A stretch of DNA of 7,000 nt, taken from assembly GCA_038244055.1 (NCBI GenBank), contig JBBRTW010000393.1:1-7000 (forward strand). Reading direction: 5' to 3'. Source of the stretch: DASPKW01 sp038244055. Its GTDB lineage: Bacteria > Planctomycetota > Phycisphaerae > Tepidisphaerales > Tepidisphaeraceae. The notes under the pieces were generated by a model. That model did no database searches and was not told the DNA's origin. It was given only the letters and a program-made list of their open reading frames with translations. The translations under genes were made by a program, and so were the position numbers. Positions 1 through 4,905 of the stretch are shown here, in pieces (position 1 is the first letter of the stretch; each line of letters begins with the position of its first letter).

Positions 1-340
1 CCGCCGCCGCGATCTTGGCGGCAGAGCTCGGAAAATACTGCGTGACGTAATACGCCTCCCCGCGCACCTCCCCGGCCTCGATGATCGGTGCCCAGTGCCT
101 GGTCTTCGCGTCGCCGGCGCGCTTCTGATCCCGCGCCCGCATCAGAAAGCGCGTGGCCTCGCCATCGGCCGCGTTCTCGGCCGTGCGCACCAGGAATACC
201 TTGATCGCATAGCTGGCATCCGAACCCAGGTCGTCAAACCCCAGGTCCCATCCGCCATCGGCCGGCCGCGCGCGGTGAACGACCGCGCTGCGGGATCTCC
301 CGAGCTCGGCCACAGGATCGAATTGACCGTAAACAGCCAT
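1..340 (-). CDS. Serine/threonine protein kinase, N-terminal part (runs off left edge)
   Basis: Read on the minus strand from ATG at 340, the frame stays open for 113 codons to the window edge. It looks like the N-lobe of a Hanks-type kinase. A degenerate glycine-rich loop lies at residues 12-24 (ELGRSRSAVVHRA, with the second and third glycines replaced by Ser and Ala). A beta-3 strand YAIKVF carries the presumed ATP-binding Lys47. A hinge-like strand GEAYYVTQYF lies at about 94-103. A TGA codon sits three codons upstream in frame, which supports this ATG; GGTGG lies about 10 bases upstream as a weak ribosome site. The catalytic HRD and DFG motifs would lie beyond the edge, so activity cannot be judged. 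Family knowledge: such kinases are abundant in Planctomycetota and usually carry C-terminal sensor or repeat domains. Identification as a kinase fold is likely; substrate and role are unknown. Confidence 0.75.
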   Translation of the reverse strand, partial: MAVYGQFDPVAELGRSRSAVVHRARPADGGWDLGFDDLGSDASYAIKVFLVRTAENAADGEATRFLMRARDQKRAGDAKTRHWAPIIEAGEVRGEAYYVTQYFPSSAAKIAAA

Positions 341-405
341 ACCGCTTCACCACCGGCAACCCCACCCGCATACTCCGATAACGCGCCCACCAAGGACGCC
401 CCCAC

Positions 406-411
406 AGTATA
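406..411 (-). promoter_or_regulatory. Candidate -10 box (TATACT) for the kinase gene
   Basis: On the minus strand the hexamer TATACT lies about 65 bases upstream of the kinase ATG at 340. No good -35 is present at 16-18 bases; TTGCCC occurs too far away (24-base spacer). The same hexamer precedes rsgA and the glycosyltransferase gene, which slightly raises its credibility. It is a pattern match only. Confidence 0.3.
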
Positions 412-498
412 CCGGCAATAAGCCCCGCAGGCTGTGGGCAATCCGACGGTCCACAGGTGCGCCTCACGGTCCCATAAAACCCGGTGAATCCACCGCAT

Positions 499-608
499 GG
501 GTGGCACTGGTAAGTACCGTTACCCGTGGGCGGGCGACATCATAGGGATGGCAATGGAGCAGGCTGACCCTCACCGGTAAGAGTGAAGAGCGCTTACCAG
601 TGCCGCCC
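499..608. repeat. 16-bp inverted repeat with alternative hairpin
   Basis: The arm GGGTGGCACTGGTAAG (499-514) pairs with CTTACCAGTGCCGCCC (593-608) over all 16 positions, one of them a G-U wobble in RNA; the loop is 78 bases. A second copy of the left arm core, CACCGGTAAG (572-581), can instead pair 9 of 10 with 593-602 around an 11-base loop, so the two structures exclude each other. On the plus strand the right arm is followed at once by TCTTTTTC, like a terminator tail, but no plus-strand gene lies upstream. It sits in the otherwise gene-free stretch 341-707. It could be a dispersed non-autonomous element, a small RNA, or a 3' structure of the minus-strand transcript. The repeat is seen directly; any function is inference. 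Confidence 0.65.
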
Positions 609-618
609 TCTTTTTCAT

Positions 619-710
619 CCCGCATGGCGCGCTCCGCATCACCCGCACGGCGCGCTCCGCATCACCCGCACGGCGCGCTCCGCATCACCCGCACGGCGCG
701 CTCCGCATCA
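619..710. repeat. Tandem array, four 23-bp units
   Basis: Four head-to-tail 23-bp units occupy 619-641, 642-664, 665-687 and 688-710. The last three are identical (CCCGCACGGCGCGCTCCGCA plus TCA); the first differs by one base (CGCATGG for CGCACGG). There are no spacers, so this is not CRISPR. The unit is not a multiple of three and the array passes through all frames, so it does not encode a peptide repeat. On the minus strand the final TCA is the TGA stop codon of the four-repeat protein gene, so the array begins exactly at that gene's end. It may be a slippage-generated minisatellite, a set of protein-binding sites, or a 3' UTR element. Confidence 0.95.
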
Positions 711-1448
711 GTTGCTGGCATCGCGTGCGGCCGCGACGCTTCCGAACAAACGCAGGGCCGCGCCGTAGAGCGCGGGCTGGTGGGTCCGCAGGGCGGCGTC
801 GGTGACCTCGTGCTTTCGGGAAAAGGTCTTGAGCTGGCGGACGACTTCTTCGCGGCTCCAGCGTTGCCGGCGGCGAATCTTGGCCGGATCCACCTTGGCG
901 GCGCGAAGGGCCGAATCGTAGCTGCCGAAATGGCGGACGGCGGCGGCATGCAGGCCGGGATCATCCTTCTGGACCGCTCCGCTGTTGAGCGCTTCGCTTT
1001 CGCGGCCGCGCGCTTTGAGCTCGTAGACGATCGATTCCTTGCCCCACTTGCGATACTGGCTGATCTCATCTGCATCCAGGCCGGCCCCGGACAGGGCGCG
1101 GTCCCAGCTTCCGAAGAGGCGGTCCTGGAGGGAGGCGAAAGCGGCCCGCCCAAGTTCATCGCCGCGCTTGGTCACGGCGGACCAATGGAGGTCTTCTCCA
1201 TCGCGCTTGGCCTGCTTGATGAGGCGGATGATCTCCTGCTTGGTCCAGCGGGGGCGGCGGACCACGTCGGTATAGGCGATGCCCGCCTTCTCGACCGCGG
1301 CGCGGTAGGAGCCGAAGTGATACGCGGCCGCTGAGACCAGCGGCTGGTTTTTCTTCGCGAGCTGCGTGTAGGAAAGCTCTTTGCCTTCCTTGTGCAGTTT
1401 CTTCAAAGCCTGGAGGATGTCATTCTTGTCCCAAGTGAGCCTTGCCAT
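708..1448 (-). CDS. Four-repeat helical protein resembling homing-endonuclease-associated (HNH_repeat-like) repeats; putative DNA-binding
   Basis: The protein is 246 residues, with no signal peptide or membrane segment, and rich in Lys and Arg. It consists almost wholly of four repeats of about 50-60 residues, at about 4-57, 67-125, 134-187 and 196-245. Each opens with a W-[DTGS]-[KR] motif (Trp6, 68, 135, 197) and an amphipathic helix, then ends in [FH]FGS-type motifs (FGS at 45, 112, 174, 235) followed by an Ala-rich helix and often AG. This pattern matches my memory of the 'homing endonuclease associated repeat' family, which accompanies HNH nucleases and is thought to bind DNA. No nuclease domain (no HNH, no GIY-YIG) is present, so it would be a stand-alone binder. 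The ATG at 1448 is chosen because the repeat begins at once after it (MARLTWDK); the open frame upstream is low-complexity and unlike the repeats. There is no clear Shine-Dalgarno. The stop codon is formed by the 23-bp array, and a 12-bp palindrome lies 17-28 bases upstream of the start. The function is unproven. Confidence 0.8.
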   Translation of the reverse strand: MARLTWDKNDILQALKKLHKEGKELSYTQLAKKNQPLVSAAAYHFGSYRAAVEKAGIAYTDVVRRPRWTKQEIIRLIKQAKRDGEDLHWSAVTKRGDELGRAAFASLQDRLFGSWDRALSGAGLDADEISQYRKWGKESIVYELKARGRESEALNSGAVQKDDPGLHAAAVRHFGSYDSALRAAKVDPAKIRRRQRWSREEVVRQLKTFSRKHEVTDAALRTHQPALYGAALRLFGSVAAARDASN

Positions 1449-1464
1449 AATTGATCCATTCAAA

Positions 1465-1476
1465 AGATGTACATCT
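1465..1476. promoter_or_regulatory. 12-bp perfect palindrome, candidate operator
   Basis: AGATGTACATCT is a perfect 12-bp palindrome placed 17-28 bases upstream of the start at 1448 on the minus strand. That is where an operator overlapping a promoter or the leader would sit. The downstream gene encodes a putative DNA-binding protein, so autoregulation is a possibility. No second copy was noticed in the window, and a palindrome of this size can occur by chance. Confidence 0.3.
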
Positions 1477-1504
1477 GTCCGTGTTGGTGTTTTGCCATTC
1501 ACGG

Positions 1505-1565
1505 GGCGGCATGTCGAGCCGCCGCTTGTCGCCGCGTTCACTCCAGTCCTAAAACGCGGGCGACA
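1505..1565. repeat. Two adjacent GC-rich hairpins in the divergent intergenic region
   Basis: Hairpin one: GGCGGC (1505-1510) pairs with GCCGCC (1518-1523) around a 7-base loop. Hairpin two: TGTCGCCGCG (1527-1536) pairs with CGCG (1555-1558) and GCGACA (1560-1565), with one bulged G and an 18-base loop. Both would lie in the 5' leader of the minus-strand gene starting at 1448 if its transcription begins upstream of 1565. They may be a dispersed REP-like element or a leader structure. No T-run follows in a position that would make a standard terminator. Confidence 0.5.
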
Positions 1566-1566
1566 G

Positions 1567-1824
1567 ACCATTTGTTGTAAAAAAGCACCATACACCAGCG
1601 GTTGGCGATATGGCACGAAAAGCCGGAGCACAAGCTCACAGCGCCATCGCGTTACAACCCCCTTCACGTCCAAACTATTCCCCCCGCACTCTCCCCCTCC
1701 GCGCGCCATCCTATTCGCTTGCCAATCGATTCTCAAGCGTACTTCAACCGCAATTCTCAAATCGGAAGTGTCCGCCAATCCCCAGCATAGACCGATTTAG
1801 TACCCGTTTTCCGTGCGGACGCTC
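1567..1824. other. Gene-free part of the divergent intergenic region
   Basis: No open frame here has protein-like composition; the frames that are open read as low-complexity Ser, Pro and Arg shadows. The stretch has an A-run (GTTGTAAAAAAGC, about 1574-1586) and a pyrimidine-rich tract at about 1665-1713 with runs of five and six C. It must contain the promoter of the minus-strand gene at 1448, but I could not place a convincing -10/-35 pair for it. No RNA gene is recognised. Confidence 0.5.
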
Positions 1825-1830
1825 TATACT
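1825..1830 (+). promoter_or_regulatory. Candidate -10 box (TATACT) for rsgA
   Basis: TATACT lies 44 bases upstream of the rsgA ATG at 1874. A start of transcription about seven bases further on would fall at about 1837, almost on the ATG of the short leader ORF at 1839. No recognisable -35 stands 17 bases upstream, so this is a weak match. Confidence 0.35.
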
Positions 1831-1838
1831 CGTCACCC

Positions 1839-1877
1839 ATGAAACAGATGTCTCCAACCTTTTTTGAGAGTCGATGA
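1839..1877 (+). CDS. Possible 12-codon leader ORF overlapping the rsgA start (ATGA)
   Basis: ATG at 1839 opens a frame reading MKQMSPTFFESR and stops at TGA 1875-1877, which overlaps the rsgA start as ATGA. It has no Shine-Dalgarno, but the candidate -10 at 1825-1830 would put the transcript start within a few bases of it, so it could be read as a leaderless ORF. ATGA overlaps are the usual geometry for translational coupling. A 12-codon ORF can arise by chance, so this is tentative. Confidence 0.22.
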   Translation: MKQMSPTFFESR

Positions 1878-2926
1878 GAGGAAAATCTAAAAAGTCAGGA
1901 CGCGAGAAGGACCTCACCGGCCGATACCTGTCGGGAAATCTCGATGAGGATCGCATGGAGGCCGGCCAGCGCTTCGGCGACCGCACCAAGCATTTCCAGC
2001 AGAGAAAAATCGAAAAAACGGCGCTTTTGCGGGCGGCGGAGGAGGCCGACAGCATCGCCGACATCGAGACGCTGCCCATCGGGCAGGTGATTCTCGTCTT
2101 TTCCCTCTTCTGCGAAGTTGAGAGCGAGGGGGTTATCCGCCTCTGCGTTCTGCGAAAAACGCTGGCCAAATTATCGGACACGGCCACGGTGGTCGGCGAC
2201 CGGGTGCGCTTTCGCGAAACCGGGGTGACGGATGATCAGGGTCGCCCCGAGGCGGTGATCGAACTGATTATGCCGCGCACGACGCTGTTGACCCGCGCCG
2301 ATAGTTTCAAGGCGATGGAATCCCAGCCGATCGTCGCCAATGCCGATCAGATGTTGATCGTCGCCGCGCTGGCCGAGCCGTGGCCCAAGTGGGGCTTGAT
2401 CGATCGCATGCTGATCGCGGCCAGGGCGGGGGGGCTCACTCCCATCCTTTGCCTTAACAAAGCCGATCTGGCGGAAACGGAGGATGGGCGAAGGGAATGG
2501 GACTTCGCGCAGGCGGCATTAGAGCATTACCGATCGATCGGGGTGAACTGCCTGCTGACGAGTGTCACGACCGGGATCGGACTCGATGACTTGCGCGAGC
2601 GTCTGAAAGATCGCACGACCGTGCTGGCCGGCCACAGCGGCGTTGGGAAGTCATCCCTCATCGCCGCCATCCAGCCCGGCCTGAATCTCCGCATCGGGGA
2701 GATTTCGGGATATACGGGGAAGGGGCGGCATACGACCACTTCGGCGCGGCGATACCTATTGGCCGAGGGTGGGTACGTCATCGATACGCCGGGCGTCAAG
2801 CTCTTCGGCCTGTGGAATGTCACGCGCGAGAACCTCACTGGATTTTTCCCCGATGTCGAGGCCGGGACGGCTCCGCAATGGCGCGATGAAAGTTACCAGC
2901 GGATTCGGGCGAGTTTGAATGGGTGA
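1874..2926 (+). CDS. rsgA: Ribosome small-subunit biogenesis GTPase RsgA, zinc-knuckle-less
   Basis: The product is a 350-residue circularly permuted GTPase of the RsgA/YjeQ family, which acts in late 30S subunit maturation. After a basic N-terminal extension (1-66) comes an OB-fold-like region (about 68-140, with VVGDRVRF at 107-113 and IMPRTTLLTR at 132-141). The GTPase motifs follow in permuted order: G4 NKAD (195-198), G5-like TSVTTGIGL (229-237), G1 GHSGVGKSS (253-261), switch I GRHTTT (284-289) and G3 DTPG (304-307). The usual C-terminal Cys-x4-Cys-x-His-x5-Cys zinc site is missing: after FGLW (311-314) the chain goes from FFPD (324-327) directly to VEAGTAPQWRDESYQRI, the part that normally follows the knuckle, and no Cys occurs after residue 226. 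The intervening DNA is too short to hide it in another frame. The start at 1874 has only a weak GAGAG upstream; the next gene begins 59 bases after the stop. Confidence 0.93.
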   Translation: MRGKSKKSGREKDLTGRYLSGNLDEDRMEAGQRFGDRTKHFQQRKIEKTALLRAAEEADSIADIETLPIGQVILVFSLFCEVESEGVIRLCVLRKTLAKLSDTATVVGDRVRFRETGVTDDQGRPEAVIELIMPRTTLLTRADSFKAMESQPIVANADQMLIVAALAEPWPKWGLIDRMLIAARAGGLTPILCLNKADLAETEDGRREWDFAQAALEHYRSIGVNCLLTSVTTGIGLDDLRERLKDRTTVLAGHSGVGKSSLIAAIQPGLNLRIGEISGYTGKGRHTTTSARRYLLAEGGYVIDTPGVKLFGLWNVTRENLTGFFPDVEAGTAPQWRDESYQRIRASLNG

Positions 2927-2949
2927 GGGTCCGCACCACAACCTTCGCA

Positions 2950-2976
2950 ATGGACAATTGACGATGGACAATTGAC
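2950..2976 (+). repeat. Two 13-bp direct repeats with CAATTG palindromes
   Basis: ATGGACAATTGAC occurs at 2950-2962 and again at 2964-2976. Each copy contains the palindrome CAATTG (2955-2960 and 2969-2974), and the two can pair with each other around an 8-base loop, 12 bases before the acyltransferase start. Similar CAATTG-rich short repeats are scattered in many bacterial intergenic regions (memory, not checked). A hairpin here could affect access to the start codon, which lacks a Shine-Dalgarno. Confidence 0.7.
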
Positions 2977-2985
2977 AATCCCATC

Positions 2986-4200
2986 ATGTGGGAACCCATC
3001 GGCGACATCGGTCAGGCGGCTGATTTCTGGTCTCCGCGCCCTTCGGGATTCTGGCGGGTTGTGCTCAAGCCGCTGCGAAAGTTCTACCTCAAAGCCTTCT
3101 ATGGCATCGGCGATGTATCGATTGAAGGCCTGGAAAACCTGTCGGTCATCAGCGCTGAGGACGGTGTGCTTCTGACGCCCAACCATTCACACGATTCCGA
3201 TCCGCACGTCATGATGGATGTGGCCGCGCGGCTCGACCGGCAGTTCTACTTCATGGCCGCCTGGCAGATATTCAAGGGCCACAAGGGGATCGATGGCTTC
3301 GTGCTCCAGCGGATGGGCGCGTTCTCGGTGGATCGCGAAGGATGCGATCGTCGGGCGATCCGAAAGGCGATTGAACTGGTGGCCACCGGGAAATGGGTGG
3401 TCATTTTTCCGGAAGGTGAAATCTATCACACCAACGACCGGCTGACGCCCCTGCGCGAAGGAGTCGCCTTCATGGCCTGCTCGGCGGCCCGGGATGTGGC
3501 GAAAGAGGCCGGGACGCACAAAGTCTGGATCGTCCCCACCGCCATCCGCTATCGCTATCTCGAAGATGTCACCCCCGCGCTCGAAGAGGCGATGGACGGG
3601 CTGGAAGACCGCATCAAGCTGCGGAACGGCAAGGACAAAACGCTGGCCGAGCGAATCCTCCGCTTCGGCGAGGCGATGCTGACGATTAAGGAGAAAGAGC
3701 AGTTCAATCAATGCTTCGAGGCGATGGGCGATCTCTCCAGCCGCCTGAAGAATCTGGTGCAATGCCTGCTGGAGCGCCTGGAGAATAAATGGCTGGGTAA
3801 GACCATGGCGCAATGTTCGGTCTCGGAGCGCGTGAAGGGACTTCGCCAGAAGCTACTTGAATCGTGGGCCGACGAGGCCGCGAATGATGAGCATCGCAAA
3901 ACCGTTCGCGCGGCCATTGATGATGTGCAACTGGTGATACAACTCTACAGCTATCCGGGCGACTACGTCGCGGAGAATCCCACGCTCGAACGAATGGCCG
4001 AGACGATCGAGAAATTCGAGGAAGATGTGGATGGAGAGATGGCCCGGCCCAAGGGCAAGCGCGCGGCCCGAGTCATCCTCGGCCGGCCGATCGATGTCGC
4101 CGCGGCGTCAAAAGACCTCCGTCCAAGAGCCGCCACGACTCAGTTGACCCAGCGCCTGGAAACAGAGATCAAAGAACTCATGATGCGCCCGCCGAAGTAG
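2986..4200 (+). CDS. PlsC-type lysophospholipid acyltransferase with helical insertion
   Basis: This 404-residue protein belongs to the PlsC/LPLAT superfamily, which moves acyl groups to glycerol-phosphate or related lipids at the cytoplasmic membrane. Visible motifs: block I NHSHDSD with catalytic His67 and Asp72; block II around RMGAFSVDREG (109-119); block III IFPEGE (140-145), where the usual Thr after the glycine is Glu; block IV VWIVPTAIRY (180-189); and the terminal strand VILGRPID (363-370), the counterpart of the 'GxP' strand that closes the fold. Ordinary PlsC proteins are about 200-250 residues. Here about 165 mostly helical, charged residues (about 195-360) separate block IV from that last strand. 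No strong transmembrane segment is evident. The ATG at 2986 is the first possible start after an in-frame TGA at 2959, and there is no Shine-Dalgarno. The acyl acceptor (lysophosphatidate or something else) cannot be told from sequence. Confidence 0.88.
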   Translation: MWEPIGDIGQAADFWSPRPSGFWRVVLKPLRKFYLKAFYGIGDVSIEGLENLSVISAEDGVLLTPNHSHDSDPHVMMDVAARLDRQFYFMAAWQIFKGHKGIDGFVLQRMGAFSVDREGCDRRAIRKAIELVATGKWVVIFPEGEIYHTNDRLTPLREGVAFMACSAARDVAKEAGTHKVWIVPTAIRYRYLEDVTPALEEAMDGLEDRIKLRNGKDKTLAERILRFGEAMLTIKEKEQFNQCFEAMGDLSSRLKNLVQCLLERLENKWLGKTMAQCSVSERVKGLRQKLLESWADEAANDEHRKTVRAAIDDVQLVIQLYSYPGDYVAENPTLERMAETIEKFEEDVDGEMARPKGKRAARVILGRPIDVAAASKDLRPRAATTQLTQRLETEIKELMMRPPK

Positions 4201-4210
4201 CGTGAGCACC

Positions 4211-4248
4211 CCTCCCGTAGCATGGGCATCCTGCCCATGTTGGAGAGG
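4211..4248. repeat. Palindromic stem-loop with CATGGGCA core, dispersed-repeat type
   Basis: CATGGGCA (4221-4228) and TGCCCATG (4232-4239) form a perfect 8-bp stem around TCC. The outer flanks CCTCCC (4211-4216) and GAGAGG (4243-4248) extend the stem imperfectly. Conceptual translation gives MGILPM on one strand and HGQDAHAT on the other. From memory these are peptide strings that recur in spurious ORFs of Planctomycetota and Verrucomicrobiota because this palindrome is scattered in their genomes; this is not verified here. It sits between the acyltransferase stop and the VOC gene and may act as a mild terminator or mRNA-stability element. Confidence 0.7.
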
Positions 4249-4264
4249 CAACCCACAGCCATCC

Positions 4265-4269
4265 AGGAG
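4265..4269 (+). promoter_or_regulatory. Shine-Dalgarno AGGAG deciding the VOC gene start
   Basis: AGGAG ends nine bases before ATG 4279. It is the only clear Shine-Dalgarno seen in the window and argues against the in-frame ATG at 4222, which lies inside the palindrome. Confidence 0.7.
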
Positions 4270-4278
4270 CTTTTCGAA

Positions 4279-4707
4279 ATGGACCCCCGAATTTCCCTCA
4301 TCACTCTCGGCGTTTCCGACCTCGCCCGCTCCACCGACTTCTACCAGCACATTCTCAAACTGCCCAAACTCGAGTCGCATCCTTCGATCTCGTTTTTCGA
4401 AATGGGCAAGACCTGGCTTGCGCTCTACCCGCGCGACGAACTGGCGGCCGACGCTGGACTGGCTTTGCCATCCCACCCGGCTTCGCCCTCGCAGCAGGCC
4501 CATGCCCCCTTTCCCGGATTCACGCTGGCGCACAATGTAGGCTCCGAAGCGGCGGTCGATGCCCTGATCGCCGAACTGTCGGCCGCCGGCGTTCGGATCA
4601 TCAAACGCCCGGCCCGCGCGGATTGGGGCGGGTATTCATCGTACTTTGCCGATCCGGATGGATTTCTCTGGGAGGTGGCGTTTAATCCGCATTTTCCGCA
4701 CGTGTGA
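4279..4707 (+). CDS. VOC (glyoxalase/bleomycin-resistance fold) family protein
   Basis: The 142-residue product is a single vicinal-oxygen-chelate module pair. It opens with the first beta strand ITLGVSDLARSTDFY (8-22) and has LALYPRDELAADAG in the middle (47-60). The second half carries FTLAHNV (81-87, with His85 as a likely metal ligand) and ends in the characteristic SYFADPDGFLWEVAFNP (121-137, with Glu132 as a likely ligand). The usual N-terminal His of the first strand is replaced by Thr9, as I recall for a common uncharacterised VOC subfamily, so glyoxalase I activity should not be assumed. The start at 4279 fits the AGGAG and the fold boundary; the longer frame from 4222 would add 19 residues translated from a palindrome. 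It lies 78 bases after the acyltransferase, same strand. Substrate unknown. Confidence 0.88.
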   Translation: MDPRISLITLGVSDLARSTDFYQHILKLPKLESHPSISFFEMGKTWLALYPRDELAADAGLALPSHPASPSQQAHAPFPGFTLAHNVGSEAAVDALIAELSAAGVRIIKRPARADWGGYSSYFADPDGFLWEVAFNPHFPHV

Positions 4708-4716
4708 AATGATCGA

Positions 4717-4731
4717 CCCAATCGAATTGGG
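4717..4731 (+). terminator. Short hairpin after the VOC gene, possible weak terminator
   Basis: CCCAAT (4717-4722) pairs perfectly with ATTGGG (4726-4731) around CGA, starting 10 bases after the VOC stop codon. There is no U-run after it, so it is not a classic Rho-independent terminator; it may just protect the 3' end. Confidence 0.25.
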
Positions 4732-4798
4732 CGATGGTCGTGGGCCCTTGGTCGATTTCAGGCCTGCTCGGTGGAATGGAATGTACAATCGGCCGATA

Positions 4799-4804
4799 TA
4801 TACT
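4799..4804 (+). promoter_or_regulatory. Candidate -10 box (TATACT) for the glycosyltransferase gene
   Basis: TATACT lies within GATATATACTGG about 100 bases before the ATG at 4906, in a 198-base intergenic gap that otherwise holds nothing I recognise. No consensus -35 is visible. If real, the glycosyltransferase is transcribed separately from the upstream genes with a leader of about 95 bases. Confidence 0.35.
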
Positions 4805-4905
4805 GGCTGGGGGCGAGATGATTTCGGAATGGTTTGATTTCCAAACATTGAAGATCGCCTCGATACGCTGCCTCCGCCCTGAACCGAACCAGACCCGCGC
4901 CAAAA

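Larger units (their letters stand above)
341..618. other. Gene-free stretch between kinase start and 23-bp array
   Basis: This is the 5' flank of the minus-strand kinase gene. Besides the candidate -10 at 406-411 and the inverted repeat at 499-608 it holds no frame of convincing protein composition on either strand. A 27-codon frame (ATG 497 to TAA 580) starts in the left arm of the inverted repeat and is probably meaningless. No RNA gene is recognised. Confidence 0.5.

Noticed and set aside
142..507. Minus-strand open frame overlapping the kinase start
   Set aside because: Its residues are out of frame with the kinase motifs (YAIKVF, YYVTQYF), which lie in another minus-strand frame; it is a shadow.
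497..580. 27-codon plus-strand ORF starting in the inverted repeat
   Set aside because: No ribosome site, no recognisable similarity, and it is largely made of the repeat sequence.
619..710. CRISPR array
   Set aside because: The 23-bp units are directly adjacent with no spacers and no cas gene is nearby; it is a tandem repeat.
600..1334. Long plus-strand open frame across the 23-bp array and the opposite gene
   Set aside because: It is the antisense of the four-repeat protein and starts with frame-shifting translations of the array; the minus strand carries the clear internal protein repeats.
1449..1778. 110-residue N-terminal extension of the minus-strand repeat protein
   Set aside because: Open by chance; the composition is unlike the repeats and it would run through hairpins and the palindrome. 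The repeat unit starts right after ATG 1448.
2836..2926. Frameshift hiding the RsgA zinc knuckle
   Set aside because: The frame stays intact with family-like sequence on both sides of the gap, and too few bases lie between to encode the missing segment in any frame.
2893..3813. Minus-strand open frames opposite the acyltransferase gene
   Set aside because: They are antisense shadows; the plus strand has all four acyltransferase motif blocks in order.
4222..4278. 19-residue N-terminal extension of the VOC protein
   Set aside because: It is a translation of the palindrome (MGILPM...); the AGGAG at 4265-4269 and the fold boundary favour ATG 4279.
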